A stretch of DNA of 64,000 nucleotides from Trochalopteron elliotii (GCA_024734555.1 JANPWX010000029.1:1185072-1249071); one strand, 5' to 3'. Shown: positions 25,027 to 38,047, counted from the first letter of the stretch. Notes: generated by a model not told the origin, from the letters alone. Made by a program: numbers and translations.

Positions 25027-28000
25027 TCAGAAAAGGTAAGAGTGTGTGTAAAATACTTTGAGTATACAAATTTTGCAGAGGAAATGACCAAACCTTCAGC
25101 TTATCTCAGGAGTTCAGTTATTTTCCACTCTTTTAATAGAAAAATAACTCCCAGCTCGAGAGAGGTGAATATTTTTATCATGTAGTAGTGATTTGACTGC
25201 TTTTTTGTACACCCTTGTTTCTGTTATTGTCAGGCACTGACATCCCTGAATTTCTATTATTCTCTTGTATCCTATGGATCTATTCTCTGTGTGTCCAAAA
25301 GGCATGCAGGCAGACATTTCCCCCTATATTCTTCCTCATAAATACTTGAATTTGTTAACACTGTTAACATTCAGAAATGCTAATAATGTTGAACTCTCTC
25401 CACCTCTGCAGCTACTGCTTATATCTGATTTTATTTAAATGTAACTATTGCATTCATAGAAATGAGACTTAACATTTCTGAGTAGGCTGTTATGTTGTAT
25501 TTTTCCACTGAAACTCTGAGGATCAGGTTTGTCTGAGCTTTCTTTGTGGTAATCATGGATATGCTGCTGTATTTTGTGCCCAAAACTGAGTGTGGGGTTG
25601 ACTTACGTTACTGTAAAATGGAGATATTTTTTAAGGCAGATAATCTTTTTTGTGACAACCATTCCTTGAGGATGCATTCTCCTCTCTTGAGGTGGAGAGG
25701 GGAATGATCCAGGAGGTGTATTTGGTACTTAAGGCTGTGTGAAGCACCAATGCAAGCAAGACTCCAGGCAGGTATTAGACAAAACTTTCCTTTTCAGCAC
25801 ATGCAGAAAAAGTGCATAAAACCTATAAAGTATTGTTCATGTGGATGTGGGATCAGTGAGCAGCTCGAGTATTCTGATGTCCACAGTAAATAATATGTCT
25901 GCTCAGCATTTCAATTAGGCTTTTCCCCAATATTAACAGTTCAGAAAATTTGTGATCAGATTTCTTGGTCACTGTTGGGAGAAATAAGCAGCCAGATGTG
26001 CTGCTACTTTAAACTGTGGCAGAAAAAAAAAAAATCTGTATTGTAATTTAAATATACTGCATTCACAATTATAGTTTTTATTATGTAACTTTTCCACGTA
26101 ATCACTATGGAATGAAAATAAAATAATAATATGAAAAAAAATCCCAAATCAGTCAGGGAACATTCCCATAACATTCATGCTAAATGAGTGATTTAGCTCC
26201 ATAAGGCTATTTTTACTCCATGAGTTCTGATGATCCTAGTAGTTGGTGCTGTTCACTTTGAGATATGTGTTAAGTATTGTACAAATGTGAGGGTGGATGT
26301 TCCTCATGTATGTCTTGAAAAATTGTGATGCAAGGAATTTAGGCTCCTCATAATTCAGAGGATTAGATTTCAATTTAAGTTGTTAAATGCTTTGGAAATA
26401 GTTATCAATATTGTTGGAGTAAACATCATGGTTTGCACCCCTGATGTGCTGAGCGTGTTAGAATTGTTGAAGATAAAATGTTTCATAGGAATCTACCTCA
26501 GCATATGGTTGTTCTGGTACAAACTGTTATCTTAGTAAAGAGATTAACCTTTTGAATACCCCTATGACAATTAGCACATCTTCATTAAAGTCACTATGCT
26601 TCATATGTATGTAAAAGGTCTGGAATTTTTCCATTTTCTATCATTTTCAATTTTCTATAATTTTCCAATGGTATGCCTTGGCTTTGAAAAGTATTTAGAA
26701 AAAAAGAGTGAGTATTCTAATCTCTTTCCACATCTGAAGTTACACAAACAATAACAGAATAAAACTATATTCTGGCACTGACCAGTCACTTTACATATAA
26801 TTCATGGCATTATCAGAAGTAGTCACATATTAAAGTTTTAATTAATTCAGAAAGAAAAAAACTTGGTGCCTAGATTATTTAAATGGACTTATGTAAAAGG
26901 TGCTGTAGTTCTTAAATCCCTATATAAAGGATATAAAGGAGTGTAAGCCAGACATCTGCATGGTCAAGCTGTTTTTTGCAGCAAAATATTTTTTTCAGAA
27001 GCTAACCCAAACATCTCTGATTTTTTTTTTTTTAAATAAGATATTTGGGTTTTTTTCTAATATTTTCTGTTTAAGATAAATTCATCAAGGGGGTGGGATT
27101 CATTACTTTGAGGTTAGTCCATGGTTATTATAAGTGTATCTGCAGCCTCAGGGAAAGCAACCAATCCATAACAATTGAGTGTCTAGAGGCAGCAAGATGA
27201 GATGATGTAATTAGTACTGCCTAATGAGTCACATGATGGAAAAAAAAATCCTTACATGACACTATTTTGCCTGAGAGGCCAATGTGGTTGTGTATGCTCA
27301 TTGTATTTTTCCATTTTTTCATTATTTCATACTTATGCATCTGATCAATTGAATGAACTAATCTAATTATTGATACATGGTGTAATCACCACTCCAGGCC
27401 CTCTTTGAGTGGGCTTTTTTTGGGCTAATTGATAGATCAGTTTGTTTGGGATTTACTGGAATGTCATGCTGGCTTTTGTTTGTTTATTTGTGGTCTTTGG
27501 ATTGAAATTTATTGTATGGCGCTTTTTAATAGCCTAGCATTTATTACTATGATTTCTCCAGGAGACTAAGCTAACAACTTCATAGTTTGGAAGGTAGATT
27601 TTGAGGGAGGAGCAAACTCCACATAAAATTCCATGTATGGCTCATGTTCAAAAGAACTGATGCTGTATCCACACATTACACTGTATGGCTTGGAATTCAC
27701 TGGAAGAAGATTTTTGACCATTTACTGGGTTGAATTTTACTGTAGAACAATAAAAACAGCATTGTAAACAATGATTTGGGCAATATGAAACAACTATAAA
27801 ATGTGACAGGGAGTTGGTATTTTCCAGAGAAGTACCTATATTGTGTATTAGATGGGCAGAATGGAGTCCTGGGCCATTTGATAGAAGCCTTATGCCTCCT
27901 TTTTTTCTGGAATAGCTTCAGTGTGTTTATAGCATCTGTTTTTGATAAATGGTGCGTTGTGTGGAAATGTAATCCTGCTACTCCATAACACACACACAGC

Positions 28001-29895
28001 ACAAGAGACTGAGCTGTCTCCAGGGTTAGTTCCTTCCTGAGAGCAAAGTCTCATGGATGGACACAGGGGATTGTTGGATCCACACATCCCTCCTGTGCAA
28101 AACTGTGCCATCCTTTGGACATTGCTAACAAAGCCAGCAGTGCAGATTCCAAAGCTCCATGTGCATTGCAGAAGCTACATTGAGATAAATATTAGAAGAA
28201 TATGTATAATATTGGAATTTATGTATTAACATATAGATATTTAAAATAAACATTTGGGTATTCCCTCAGATCATTGTGCCACAGAAGACCTTCTAAAACT
28301 GTGGCCTGAAAAGAGTATTTAACTTTGAGGAGCAGCCTGCAATGTTAACACTAGATATCCCCCAAAAGGCATTTCTTTATGGGTTTATAAACCCCAATAT
28401 AGTAGGAGTAAAATACAGGACACCTATCACAGAACTCCAGGTGTGCACTGTAATGAGTCTCAGCGAGGTCACACATTTTAGCCACTAGATGAGACATTCA
28501 AACACACTTCCATCAGAAAGTACCAAACACTTTTTCTTGCAACATGCTTTCTGTGACCTTGACTTTCTGGTTGTTAAAAAATAGAAATCAAATTGAAAAT
28601 TTAGACAATAAATCTAATGACGTTTTTTGTTGTTGTTTTTTAATTTTGGTGTTTCCTTGTCTTTTCATTTAGATGTAATCACTGCACTGGCAGACTGAGG
28701 GCAAATGAAATTAAACCAGTTGGGTGAATTAGCTCAGCAAGGGACGGTTCACAGGAGAGTCTTTATCTACTCTTTCCACAGACTGTGTGTGTATAATTGC
28801 AGGTAAGGGCACTGGCTACATTTTCTTCAATAGAACAATTATAATAGGAATTATAATTAAAGGTCTGATATTATACTCATGACTAGATATTTGGATCAAA
28901 ATTGTACATGCACTAGCTTGAAGCATGTTCTAAAAATGTATTTGATTAAATTTATATTTTATTGCATCCCTTCAGGGGTATGATTATGCAGCCAAAATTA
29001 CTCAGTTAATTTTAAAATTATGCTTATAAAAACTGGCTATTTTTATTAGGTATTTCAGGCTTCAAGTGCACTGGTTTTTATGTTGAGGTATTATTCAAAG
29101 GAAAGTTCATATATGCATATTTCTGCATATTACAGTACTATGCTTGTAATGTTTTCTCAGAGTAATATATGTGATGTACCATAGCATGAATCTGAGGTAC
29201 CCAAGACCTTTAGAAAGGCCATGGCAGAATCAAGCTCTTAATTACTGTCTGTGACAACAGCAATCTCATGGAAATGTCTCAGTGCTGCGTGTCACAGCGA
29301 GAATGAAGACATTTATTACTCTGCACATAATGCTCTGCCAGATTTTGTGGTAGCTAATAAGACAAAATCTTATTTGTCACTGCTGCGAATACTCTGGAAG
29401 AGGACTAATGCTTTTGCAAAATACCTTAACTCAGATCATCTCTAGCTAAAACCAGCACAGAATGTGAAAGTTTCTCAGTGGCCCCTGTGAAGGTGCATTT
29501 TATAATAGTTTAATTTAGAACCCAGTGTGCAGATTTTGGAGAGTGTTTTGCTTACAGAGAAGAGATACATATGAGGATTTAGCAGAAAATATGGCCAGAT
29601 AGTTTTCTGCTACAACATATTGGTGAGGCCTTTGAACCTGAAAAAGAAATATGACAATAAATAGCAGGTGACACATACAATTTTCAGTGTGAGCCATCAG
29701 TTCACATTTTCAACACACAAGGCTCTACTTCTGAATGGATAGCAAGCACATGAGTGGTTTTTGAAAACCCTGGAAATATTCTCTAATTTTTCTTGTGTAT
29801 AAAACGTGTTTCTTTTTTATAGAAGTCCCTGGCAGAATTTAGAATGGATAACAGTGAATTAGAAAGTTTACAGAATTTAGTGATAATGTGCAATT

Positions 29896-29941
29896 TATTG
29901 TACATTACAATAACTTAATAATTACAATTTAATGTACAATA
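29896..29941. repeat. Inverted repeat with 12-base arms
   Basis: TATTGTACATTA at 29896-29907 and TAATGTACAATA at 29930-29941 are exact reverse complements separated by 22 bases. The hairpin is AT-only apart from one G-C pair in each arm. It could be a chance palindrome in AT-rich DNA or the remnant of a miniature element. No target duplication is obvious. Confidence 0.8.
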
Positions 29942-32472
29942 TATTATCTGTCACTATAGGAAAATAATTGTGCTGATTTAAAATCATAGTTGGACCAGTA
30001 ATCTGTGTCTTGACCAGATATTAGATCAGCTAGAGAACCATCTGCACCTTTGCATATTCTAAATATTTTTGTGAAACCTGTTACTTCTGTTGAAGAGCTC
30101 TTATATCCTAATACTGCTAATGAAAGACATGCTAAGACAAAAGTTTCAGTGTATATCTTGTTTTATCTTGTTTTCATAGGTTTTCTGTGCAGGGATTTAA
30201 CTGAGTCTTGATTTTATGTGTCTTTTAAGATATTTCACAGAACATGTCGGATGAGTTTGGTGGTATACATAAAAATTGGAATTTGTTGTAGTTAAACGAA
30301 CATTAAAAATTAAAAATAGGATTTCATCCTGAAAGTAAGGATTCAGTTCTGCACAATCTTGGTTATCCCTAGGCCTGGTAAATTCAGTTTCCCATTTCTG
30401 TTAATTGTGTGTGTGTAAGAGTGTGTAAGGGAGTGTGGGAACACTCCCAGAACACAGCTGCTGTTTTCTGAAGCCCAATCTTTGCCCTGCACCTGTCTTG
30501 TGAGGAGCTGCTTTCCTTGGAACACCTGCTTGCTGTTCTCCCATATTCTCTTTGTGAATATCTAACAAGTGGAGAGAAGCTGGAGAATTTTCTTCCTTCA
30601 GGGATCAGTGAGGACAAAACCAAAAATAATTTAGCAGGATGAAAACAGCAAGGGCTGGGTATAAGTAGATGAGAAGGTTTCCCAACTCTTTTGTTCATCA
30701 TCAGAAGTATTCGAAGTGATCTTTTGATATGAGATCCTTAAAATATATCAGAAATGCCTGCATTTATTTTCTGAAACCTCATTCTATAGACTTAACTAGT
30801 GTTTTATTTGGTACCCTTTTCCTCAAAGGTTAGAAAGGCAGATAAAATACAGGGTCTTTCTAGACAAGGGAGTCCTGTTTTATTTTGGGGATTTTGTTTT
30901 TAACTGTGAATGGTAATTGCAAGATTGATATAACAATGTCTGTTGGAAAGAGCTTTAACCTTTTTTTCCCTTCTAAAGAAGTTATATCCAAATGTAGAAA
31001 AATGAAGAGACTTTGCCATGCATTAAAGCATTTCTGGTTGAACAGTATATGTGAAATTCTTAAAAAAAAAAGCATGGCATTATAAAAAAACAGCTTTAAA
31101 AATTGAGATGCTAACTTTGTCTATATACATATATGCATATATATATATATAGATATATAACTGCTCATGCTTTCTCTGTACAAGTGGAATTACATTCATA
31201 ACACTATTAACAGTATTGTTGGATTACCCAGTTTGTAGATGTCTCTCTAAAATATACATGTTTTTATCCTTGCATTCACAGTTGCTAATATCAGCAACAT
31301 TATAGAGCTAAAATTTTATTAGTTCACAGTCTCACAAACATTATACTACCTCAATAAACAAGGAAGATTGGAAACTAGTACTAAAGAATGAATAGTAGGA
31401 GAATAGGAGTTCTGATACCCTATATTCTTCAGTTAATTATGCAAGCCAGCTCCTGTTGTTACAGATGGAAGGCTATATTGTCTAGATGCAGAGATGTGTA
31501 GGTGCCTAACTCCCATTGAATTCAGATGAGAATTAGGTTCCTAACTACCTTTCTGAGTCTGGGATAAAGTGATTCCAGCAGCATTCAGTGTCATTAGTGT
31601 GGAATTTCTGCCAGCTTCAATGCAATTACTTTACATTTACTCTGTCTTAGTAACAATAAAACTCTGGCCACAGAGTTAATTTGTTGACTATAAATGGTCT
31701 GTGATTTTACTCTTTTGAAAGAGAAATCTTGCAAAAGAAACCCTGTTGAGAAAGTGTATTTGTGTCTGAAGGAAAAACATCCTTTTCCAAGTTGCATCCC
31801 CATGCCTTGCTTGGATTGCTTGCAGCAATTTCAAACATTACTGCAGAGTCTGACTTAGAATGCAGAGGGAGCAATGTGTCTATATATTAGTAAGGCCTTT
31901 CATTAAATCTTTACTTTTAAAAATAATTGGTTCTTTTAATCTATAATGGAACATGGACTTACAGGCTGTCTGTGATTAAAATTAAACCTTATTTGTCTTT
32001 TAATATGGTGCTATGTTCATCTGTAATTGAGTGGGGATCGATGCCAGCCGTGTGACGGGCAGTAAGCTTATCCAACATGACGGAGATAGATTTCAGGGAA
32101 GACAGACTTTGCTGTTTCTATGTACAAGTGGGATGAGTAGACCATATCAGCAACATTTAATTATTCTGTAGGTAATTATTCATTTGAGGGACACAACTTT
32201 CAGAGCAGTATTGGAATAGAAGGAAGACTGATACAATTACCATTTGGCTAAATACACTGTTTGCTCTGGTGGCTGGGAAGTCATAACGAGTTTTTCATTA
32301 CATTTGAATAAAGGAATATTTTATGTAATAATAAAGGCTTAGGCTAATGTTTAGTATAGCAATACTGACTTGGAGGAAAAGAAAAATAAAAAAAAAAAGG
32401 AACCAAATGATAACTCAGTATCATGGATTCACTGGGGTTTTTTTCTCTTTTTGTTAAGATCCTTTGTCCTTG

Positions 32473-33310
32473 CAGAATCATGTAACAGTTAGTTTGAGAA
32501 GGACCTCTGGAGGTTAAGTAGTCTAACCCCTTTGTTACAGTTGTTCCCTTCAGACCAGGACGTTCAGAGCTTGTCCAGTTGGGTCACACAGAATCACAGT
32601 CTTGAACACCTTCAGTGATGGTGATTCTGTGTCTTCTTTGGGCACATTTGACCACCCTTATGGTAAAACCAAATTATTTTCTCCTGATACCTAATCAGGA
32701 TTTCCATGTTCCAGCCTGTCAGTCTGCATCTGTCAGAGTGCAGGAAGTTGCAGAGAGAAGTAATGTGTCTCCTTAGTGCCCTCTTAATGCTGAACAAACC
32801 TACCTCTTGATGCCTTGCGTGCATTCCATATTCCTTATCCCCTCCCGTCCTGGTGGTCTCATTCCAGTGTGTCAGTACCTTTTATTGGTAAGGCCTTTGC
32901 TAAGCCTCTGTGGTTTCCTCTCAGACCATGCCTGCAGTCTCCCAGTCCCTCAGGGCAGCAGCCCTGTCCCCCACATAGGGACTGATGCCCCATAATTTGT
33001 TGACATCCACAATTCTGCTGGGAGAGCACTTTGTCCTCCCATATCCTGCATTAATGAAGGCAATTCCCAGTGTCAGTCCCCACAGTGACCCCTGAGGACC
33101 AGCATTGTGTAGGGATTGTCAGCTGGACTCTCAGGCACTGTGGATCCTGGCAGTCCAGTCAATTCTCTACCTGTCTTGTTGTCCACATCTCCAGCTGTCA
33201 CTCACTGACTGGGTGATAAGACAGCTCTTTGCCAAAAGCCTTCCTAGGGTATCCTTCACCATCCTCAGACACATTCATCATCCCATGAATCTCTGCATGT
33301 CCAAGTAGGG
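32473..33310 (-). mobile_element. CR1 LINE fragment, decayed, with ORF2 C-terminal and 3' region
   Basis: On the plus strand the sequence opens CAGAATCATG... and then GGACCTCTGGAGGTTAAGTA at about 32501-32520, which is the reverse complement of a CR1 3' end. Further CR1-like blocks follow in order: CTTGAACACCTTCAGTGATGG near 32602, CCTTAGTGCCCTCTTAATGCTGAACAAACC near 32772-32801, and CCCCACAGTGACCCCTGAGGACCAGCA near 33077. The last corresponds to the ORF2 coding region further 5' in the element. This makes it the longest CR1 copy in the window, at about 0.8 kb, but it is heavily diverged with no usable frame. The right end is uncertain; similarity fades between 33110 and 33310. It is an old copy, probably predating the other CR1s here. 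Confidence 0.75.
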
Positions 33311-34118
33311 TGAGCAATCTATATATTTCTGTTCTGCTGTAGGTACTGCTTCACCCCCACAGGAAAAAGTGGAAGGATGTACTGCCTTGGAAGCAGAAAG
33401 GAAATTAATGAATCCTCCCAAATGTGATGCAGACTTTCATGATGAATATGTTTCCATCCTACTTGAACAGTCTTACTTTAAAATGTGTTTTTATATATGA
33501 ACTATTGTTCAGGAAAACTAGATTTCTTTCACTGCATTTTCTGTGTCTCTTGCACCATAAGCAATTCTTAGCTTTATACTGCCTGCTAAGCTATAAATAT
33601 TAATATGCTACCAGTGATACTAGAGGAGATACTTAGTTTTATTGGGAACAACTGTAAACTGGAAGGGCTATGACCAGAGCAGGTATTATTTAACTATTTA
33701 AATTTTCATCATTTTATTTTTAGAGAGCAAATACTGGTGATTCTCTCTCTTTTTTTTTCCCATGGGAATGTTTAAATAGTGATATTACAATGGACGAGCT
33801 GTTAGACCAAATGACTTTTTGTCTTCGCTTGGACAGATTATGCTTGTTCAAAGTTTCCCTTTTCTGTTCATTTATTTCTGAGTATCTTTCAGCTACAGTC
33901 TATCAAATACATCTCACTTTGTCTATCCAACTGCAATATACATTGAAATTATATTTATCATTTCCTTGGTTAGTGCAATGTGACATTGGATCTCCATAAC
34001 TTCTTAGCCTGTCCTAGAGATGATAATAAAAAATTTGTTCAAATTAAGAAACAAAAGTCAATAGGACTTTTGCTGATTTAAAATTTTTGGGGTAGCACTA
34101 ATAGTGAGTATAAGTAAT
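33311..34118. other. Non-coding AT-rich spacer
   Basis: No gene or named repeat is seen between the decayed CR1 on the left and the solo LTR on the right. Short open frames (for example 33790-33999 on the plus strand) show nothing recognisable. Confidence 0.65.
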
Positions 34119-34690
34119 TGTTGTGGTTTAATCCCTGCCAGCAAAACAGCCACACTGGGCTGTTCCTTCAGTGGGATGGGGGAGAGAAGCAGAAGGATAA
34201 AAGTGTTCAAACTCATGGCTTAAATAAAGGGAATTTAACAGGTAAAGCAAAAGCCGAGCAAAGCAAAATAAGGAATTAATTCCCCTCTTTCCATGGGCAG
34301 GCAGGTATTCAGTCTTTCCCAGCAAAGCACAGCTCCATCACAAACATCAGATATTTGGGGAAACAAACACCATCATTAAGAAGATTCCCCACATGCTTCC
34401 TTATTATTCCCCCTAGTTTATACACTGAGCATGATTCCCTCCAGTCTGGGGTACCCCTGTGGTCACTCTGAGTCAGTGTCCAGCTGTGTCCCCTCCCAGC
34501 CCCATGGGCACCCCGAGGCTCCTCATTGCTGGGTGGGGAGAGGAGCAGGAAAGGCCTTGGCTCTGTGTGAGCCCTGCTCAGCAATAAGGAAAACATCCCT
34601 GTGTTAGCAAACCATTTCCAGCACAGTCCAAAACACAGCCCATGCCAGCTCCTGTGGACAAAATTAACTCTACTCCAGCCAAAACCAGCA
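34119..34690 (-). mobile_element. Solo LTR of an avian endogenous retrovirus (ERVL-like family), minus strand
   Basis: This 572-base element begins TGTTGTGGTTTAATCC and ends GCCAAAACCAGCA on the plus strand. Read on the minus strand it opens TGCTGGTTTTGGCTGG, continues with AACACAGGGATG and CTGAGCAGGG-type blocks, a TATA-like GTATAAAC at about 34417-34424 (after CATGCTCAGT), a CTGCCTGCCCATGG block near 34290, and a GCTTTGC/GGCTTTTGCTTTACC block near 34240. I recognise this as a common bird LTR type from established knowledge of avian genomes. The direct repeat AAGTAA lies at 34112-34117 and 34691-34696, leaving one unassigned T at 34118, so the target duplication is probable rather than exact. 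No internal genes are adjacent. A 183-codon minus-strand frame at 34309-34860 runs mostly through this LTR and is not a gene. Confidence 0.88.
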
Positions 34691-37483
34691 AAGTAACTTC
34701 CTATCCAAGCCCAGAGTGTCATTAACATGAACTGCAGTTTACTTTTTCTTGATGTGATTGGACTTGTCACTCTAATCAATATAGTTTCTTGAGCTAAAAC
34801 AAAAATGTAAGAAATTTCATTTTCCATTATGATATTATCAAAAGCTACTTCATAAAGCAATCAGATGCTCCAATGGACTCCCTATGAGGACATTTTTTTA
34901 ATAGCTGATATAAGTAGCTTAACTTACTTTGTTGTGTTGTCAAGAAAAACACAAATAAATCACATAAACATTGTTTTTTCCTTCACTTGTTTCATGCAAT
35001 TCTCCAGATCAATAACAAATACATACAAGGACGTCCATATGCCTCACCCAGGTCAATGGATTTAGCAATTTGTAAAGCTTCTCACATTCATCCTTTAGTC
35101 CATTAATTTATTGTTTATTATTATTGGAGGCCTTTTCTGAAATTCCTGTGTGGTATTTTCACACATAGGACCTTAAACCAACCACAGTGTTATTAAAACA
35201 GTTGTAAAGTATGAATGAAAAGTGCTCTTAAAAAAAATCACTGATCATACTTTTAGATCTCATGACTCTATGTGAGAATAAGTAGAATTCTGTTGTTCAT
35301 ACCTGACCTAATTTTGGCTAGACATTGAGCAGGAGAGCTTTTCTAAACAACTGAAACCAGGTTATTTCATGTGCTTTTTTAAGGTTTCCATAGGATATAG
35401 ACACATTACAGAAGGTTAAGTGTGTAATCAGCTGCCATCAGAACTGGTTTTAACTTAAGTTTCTTCTGCAGCTACTTTGCTGGCAAAGCCTGTGCTTAGA
35501 GCAAATAGAAAATTCCATATATAATGCCCTCCATCTTTCTTCTCACTGCAGAGAGTGAGGACCTTTATAAGAGTCATCAGGTTCTAATCCAATTACAATC
35601 CAATGCCATATTTTTCACAGTAACTATATTTTTATGACATCTGCATGCTCTTTTGGGTGAGTGTTAAATCAGGTCAAATCTGAGTTTGAACCCCTTTGCA
35701 CAGTGTGAGTATAAAATATTTCCAATACCTGCTTCAGATACCTAGTGGCAAGTTTTTATTTTGTCCTAATTACAGCTAAACACCTTCAGTATAGCAGCTT
35801 ATTTCAGTAATAGCCTCAGTGTACCAGCAGTCTTTGTTTTAGTCTCTATTTTAGGAAATTTGGTTAGCAAAAGGGGCTGGCAGTGGATCCAGGGAAGTTT
35901 CTGAAATAGCTTTTGAACTTTAGGCACAAAGGACATTGCCAGATCCTCTGCCAAAGGTGTGTCACCCCTGATGTAATGAAGCCTATTGAATACACAGATA
36001 TGAGAGTTTTATCCAAAAAAGTAATTTCCATTTTACAATATGATGTGACACTATGCAGTACATATTTCAGAGGATTGTTTTACTTCTTCACTGGTTCAAC
36101 TCACACAACATTTGGCAGCTCCTTCCTCGCCATACTTGAGGCATACAATAAAGACTTGCTCAGGAATGGAGTGTCTACCACTCAGTATTCATTCATTCAT
36201 TCTAGTCATGCAATTTTACTTATTCATGCAGTTTCCATAACATCCAAGTGATAGATTGCACATAATTTACACAGATAAATTACGCACAGCTGTGACTTCT
36301 AAAAACTTGTAGTTCAGGTCAGTATTTCAAAGTTGTAGCTTGAGAGTTTCAGAGATTGCTTTTTCCCATTTGTTTTACCTGTTATAGAAAATGAAGGCAG
36401 CCTAACAGAAGATAATGGATGATAAAATAATAATTAATGTAGAAAAGTGTTATGAATTTAAGAGCTTGTCATTTAACGAAGACAGGTTATTGGAGAGCAG
36501 TGAGGAATGTCTGCTTTCCAAGACTTGCAAAAAATCGTAGTGAATCATTTATGAATTGTTAAACATAACCTATATTTTGCATTAAGACATTGAGACATTC
36601 CTAAATGGCACATCTAAAATGTACTGTAAGGAAAGAGGAGGTGTAATTTCAGTGCACAAATTCTTTTGACAAGTATATTCTAACTGGAGGTGAAATATTC
36701 TTGTGTGTTTTTGTCTTGCATTCAGGGAGGTTTTCTGTAAATCTCATAATTGGATGGCATTTGTTTTCAAAAAAGATCTCTGAGAATGAATGTCAATTGC
36801 TCACCATAGCTAGGACTAATGGAAAAAAATTAAAATTAAATTCCTAGAGGAAAATAGGATAACATCAGAACCTTTATCTTCTTTAAACTAATAACTAGCA
36901 GAAATAGATCAATTAAAACTAATTAATTCTACCAAGTAAAATTAATTATCAAATAAGAGAGAAAATAATAACTTAAACATTCCAATTTTTTTTTCCTTTA
37001 GGAATAAGTGTGTTGATCCCAAAAGTTCTTACAATGAATTTGTAGATGCAAAAACAAGAATGATGCACTGATGCATGATTAATGCTGTCAAACTAATCTT
37101 TCTTTCAGAAATATACTGTCTCCCACTTAGATTTTTAAGTAATTGTGAAAGTTTTGGTACTCTTAACTTCAAGAGCTGTATTCACTCCTGATAATAAATT
37201 AATTCACAAAAAATCAGTCAATCTGTGCTTGCAAAAGAAATTTATATTTTACTAGAAATTTTAATCATGGGTATTGACCATACAGATAACCAGTTTCCTG
37301 AGAAAATGCTCAAATACTTCCTACCAGAATTATAGTGACCTAGCAAATAACCCAAAAAATAGTGTAAAGATGCAGAAAAGGTTGGGGCTTTTACAGTTTC
37401 AAGAGTGGTTTTTGCTTTTATCTTTTTAAGGACTTATAAAAATTTTATACTATGAAATAACAGATTCTCCCCTCCAAAATTAC

Positions 37484-37560
37484 GATGATGATGATTAATA
37501 ATAATAATAATTTTAAAATATTATTATTAATAAATTATTATTAACAATTATTTTATTAGT
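37484..37560. repeat. AT-rich trinucleotide low-complexity tract
   Basis: (GAT)n is followed by (AAT)n and then mixed ATT/AAT units with very little G or C. The plus- and minus-strand units form short inverted repeats able to fold on themselves. It is a simple-sequence region, probably variable in length. Confidence 0.75.
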
Positions 37561-38016
37561 AGTATCTTAAAAGAAAAAAATAACCCTAAGAGTTAAAATA
37601 ACACCTTAATTATTTGTCATGATTTAGGAATGAAGTATGGAATATTCTAAATTCCCAAACAGCTGTGGTGCCTTTGGCAGTGCCAATGGCTATGTTATTT
37701 ATTTAATAGCCAGGATCTAGAAGTGGAAAGTTTGGACACATGTCCAGCATTCATTGGTGGAAGGTTTTTTTTCTTTTTACATCATCCTTTACCTTGGAGG
37801 TGAGGCAAGGTAACCCAGCTGTCCATCCACTGTGGAAACTGGCTTTTACTGATTTGTCTTTTGGTTGCTAATTAACATGTTATAGCAGAGCTTCTTTCAA
37901 AGTCAACAGAAAATAATAATATAATTTAAAGGGGTTTTTGTGAGGCAATACAAAGCGTTCTGCTGGTAGGGATTTGTCCCAGAGGATTCAGAGGGTTGTG
38001 TTGCTGAGTGGCCTCT

Positions 38017-38035
38017 CCCAGCTGTGACAGCTGGG
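38017..38035. promoter_or_regulatory. 19-base palindrome with two CAGCTG E-boxes
   Basis: CCCAGCTGT and ACAGCTGGG are exact reverse complements around a single central G. Each arm contains the bHLH core CAGCTG (38019-38024 and 38028-38033), with starts nine bases apart. This is a sequence observation. CAGCTG is the E-box preferred by MyoD/Ascl-type factors, but use as a regulatory site here is untested, and the neighbouring CR1 insertion may matter more. Confidence 0.35.
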
Positions 38036-38047
38036 CTGAGTATTTCA

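Larger units (their letters stand above)
23201..32472. other. Non-coding sequence, no gene recognised
   Basis: No exon or RNA gene is recognised. A GC-richer patch at about 23390-23580 opens two overlapping frames (63 and 84 codons) with no known domain. Mononucleotide runs lie at 24822-24842 (T21) and 25011-25026 (A16), and a TA-rich stretch at about 31121-31160. The interval 27120-27580 and the interval about 31960-32180 look like conserved non-coding elements and are raised as findings. An AT-rich hairpin is at 29896-29941. Confidence 0.65.
34691..38047. other. Non-coding AT-rich sequence, no gene recognised
   Basis: No gene is recognised. A block at about 37484-37560 is built almost entirely of A and T, with GAT, AAT and ATT trinucleotide runs. 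Just before the CR1 at 38048 lies a 19-base palindrome carrying two CAGCTG E-boxes (38017-38035). The 112-codon plus-strand frame at 35913-36251 shows no family I know. Confidence 0.65.

Noticed and set aside
34309..34860. 183-codon minus-strand open frame
   Set aside because: It runs mostly through the solo LTR at 34119-34690 and out into flanking DNA, and has no conserved domain. LTR sequence is non-coding.
37668..37686. TTGGCAGTGCCAA as a nuclear factor I site
   Set aside because: The half-sites TTGGC and GCCAA are three bases apart instead of the five of the NFI consensus, so the match is only superficial.
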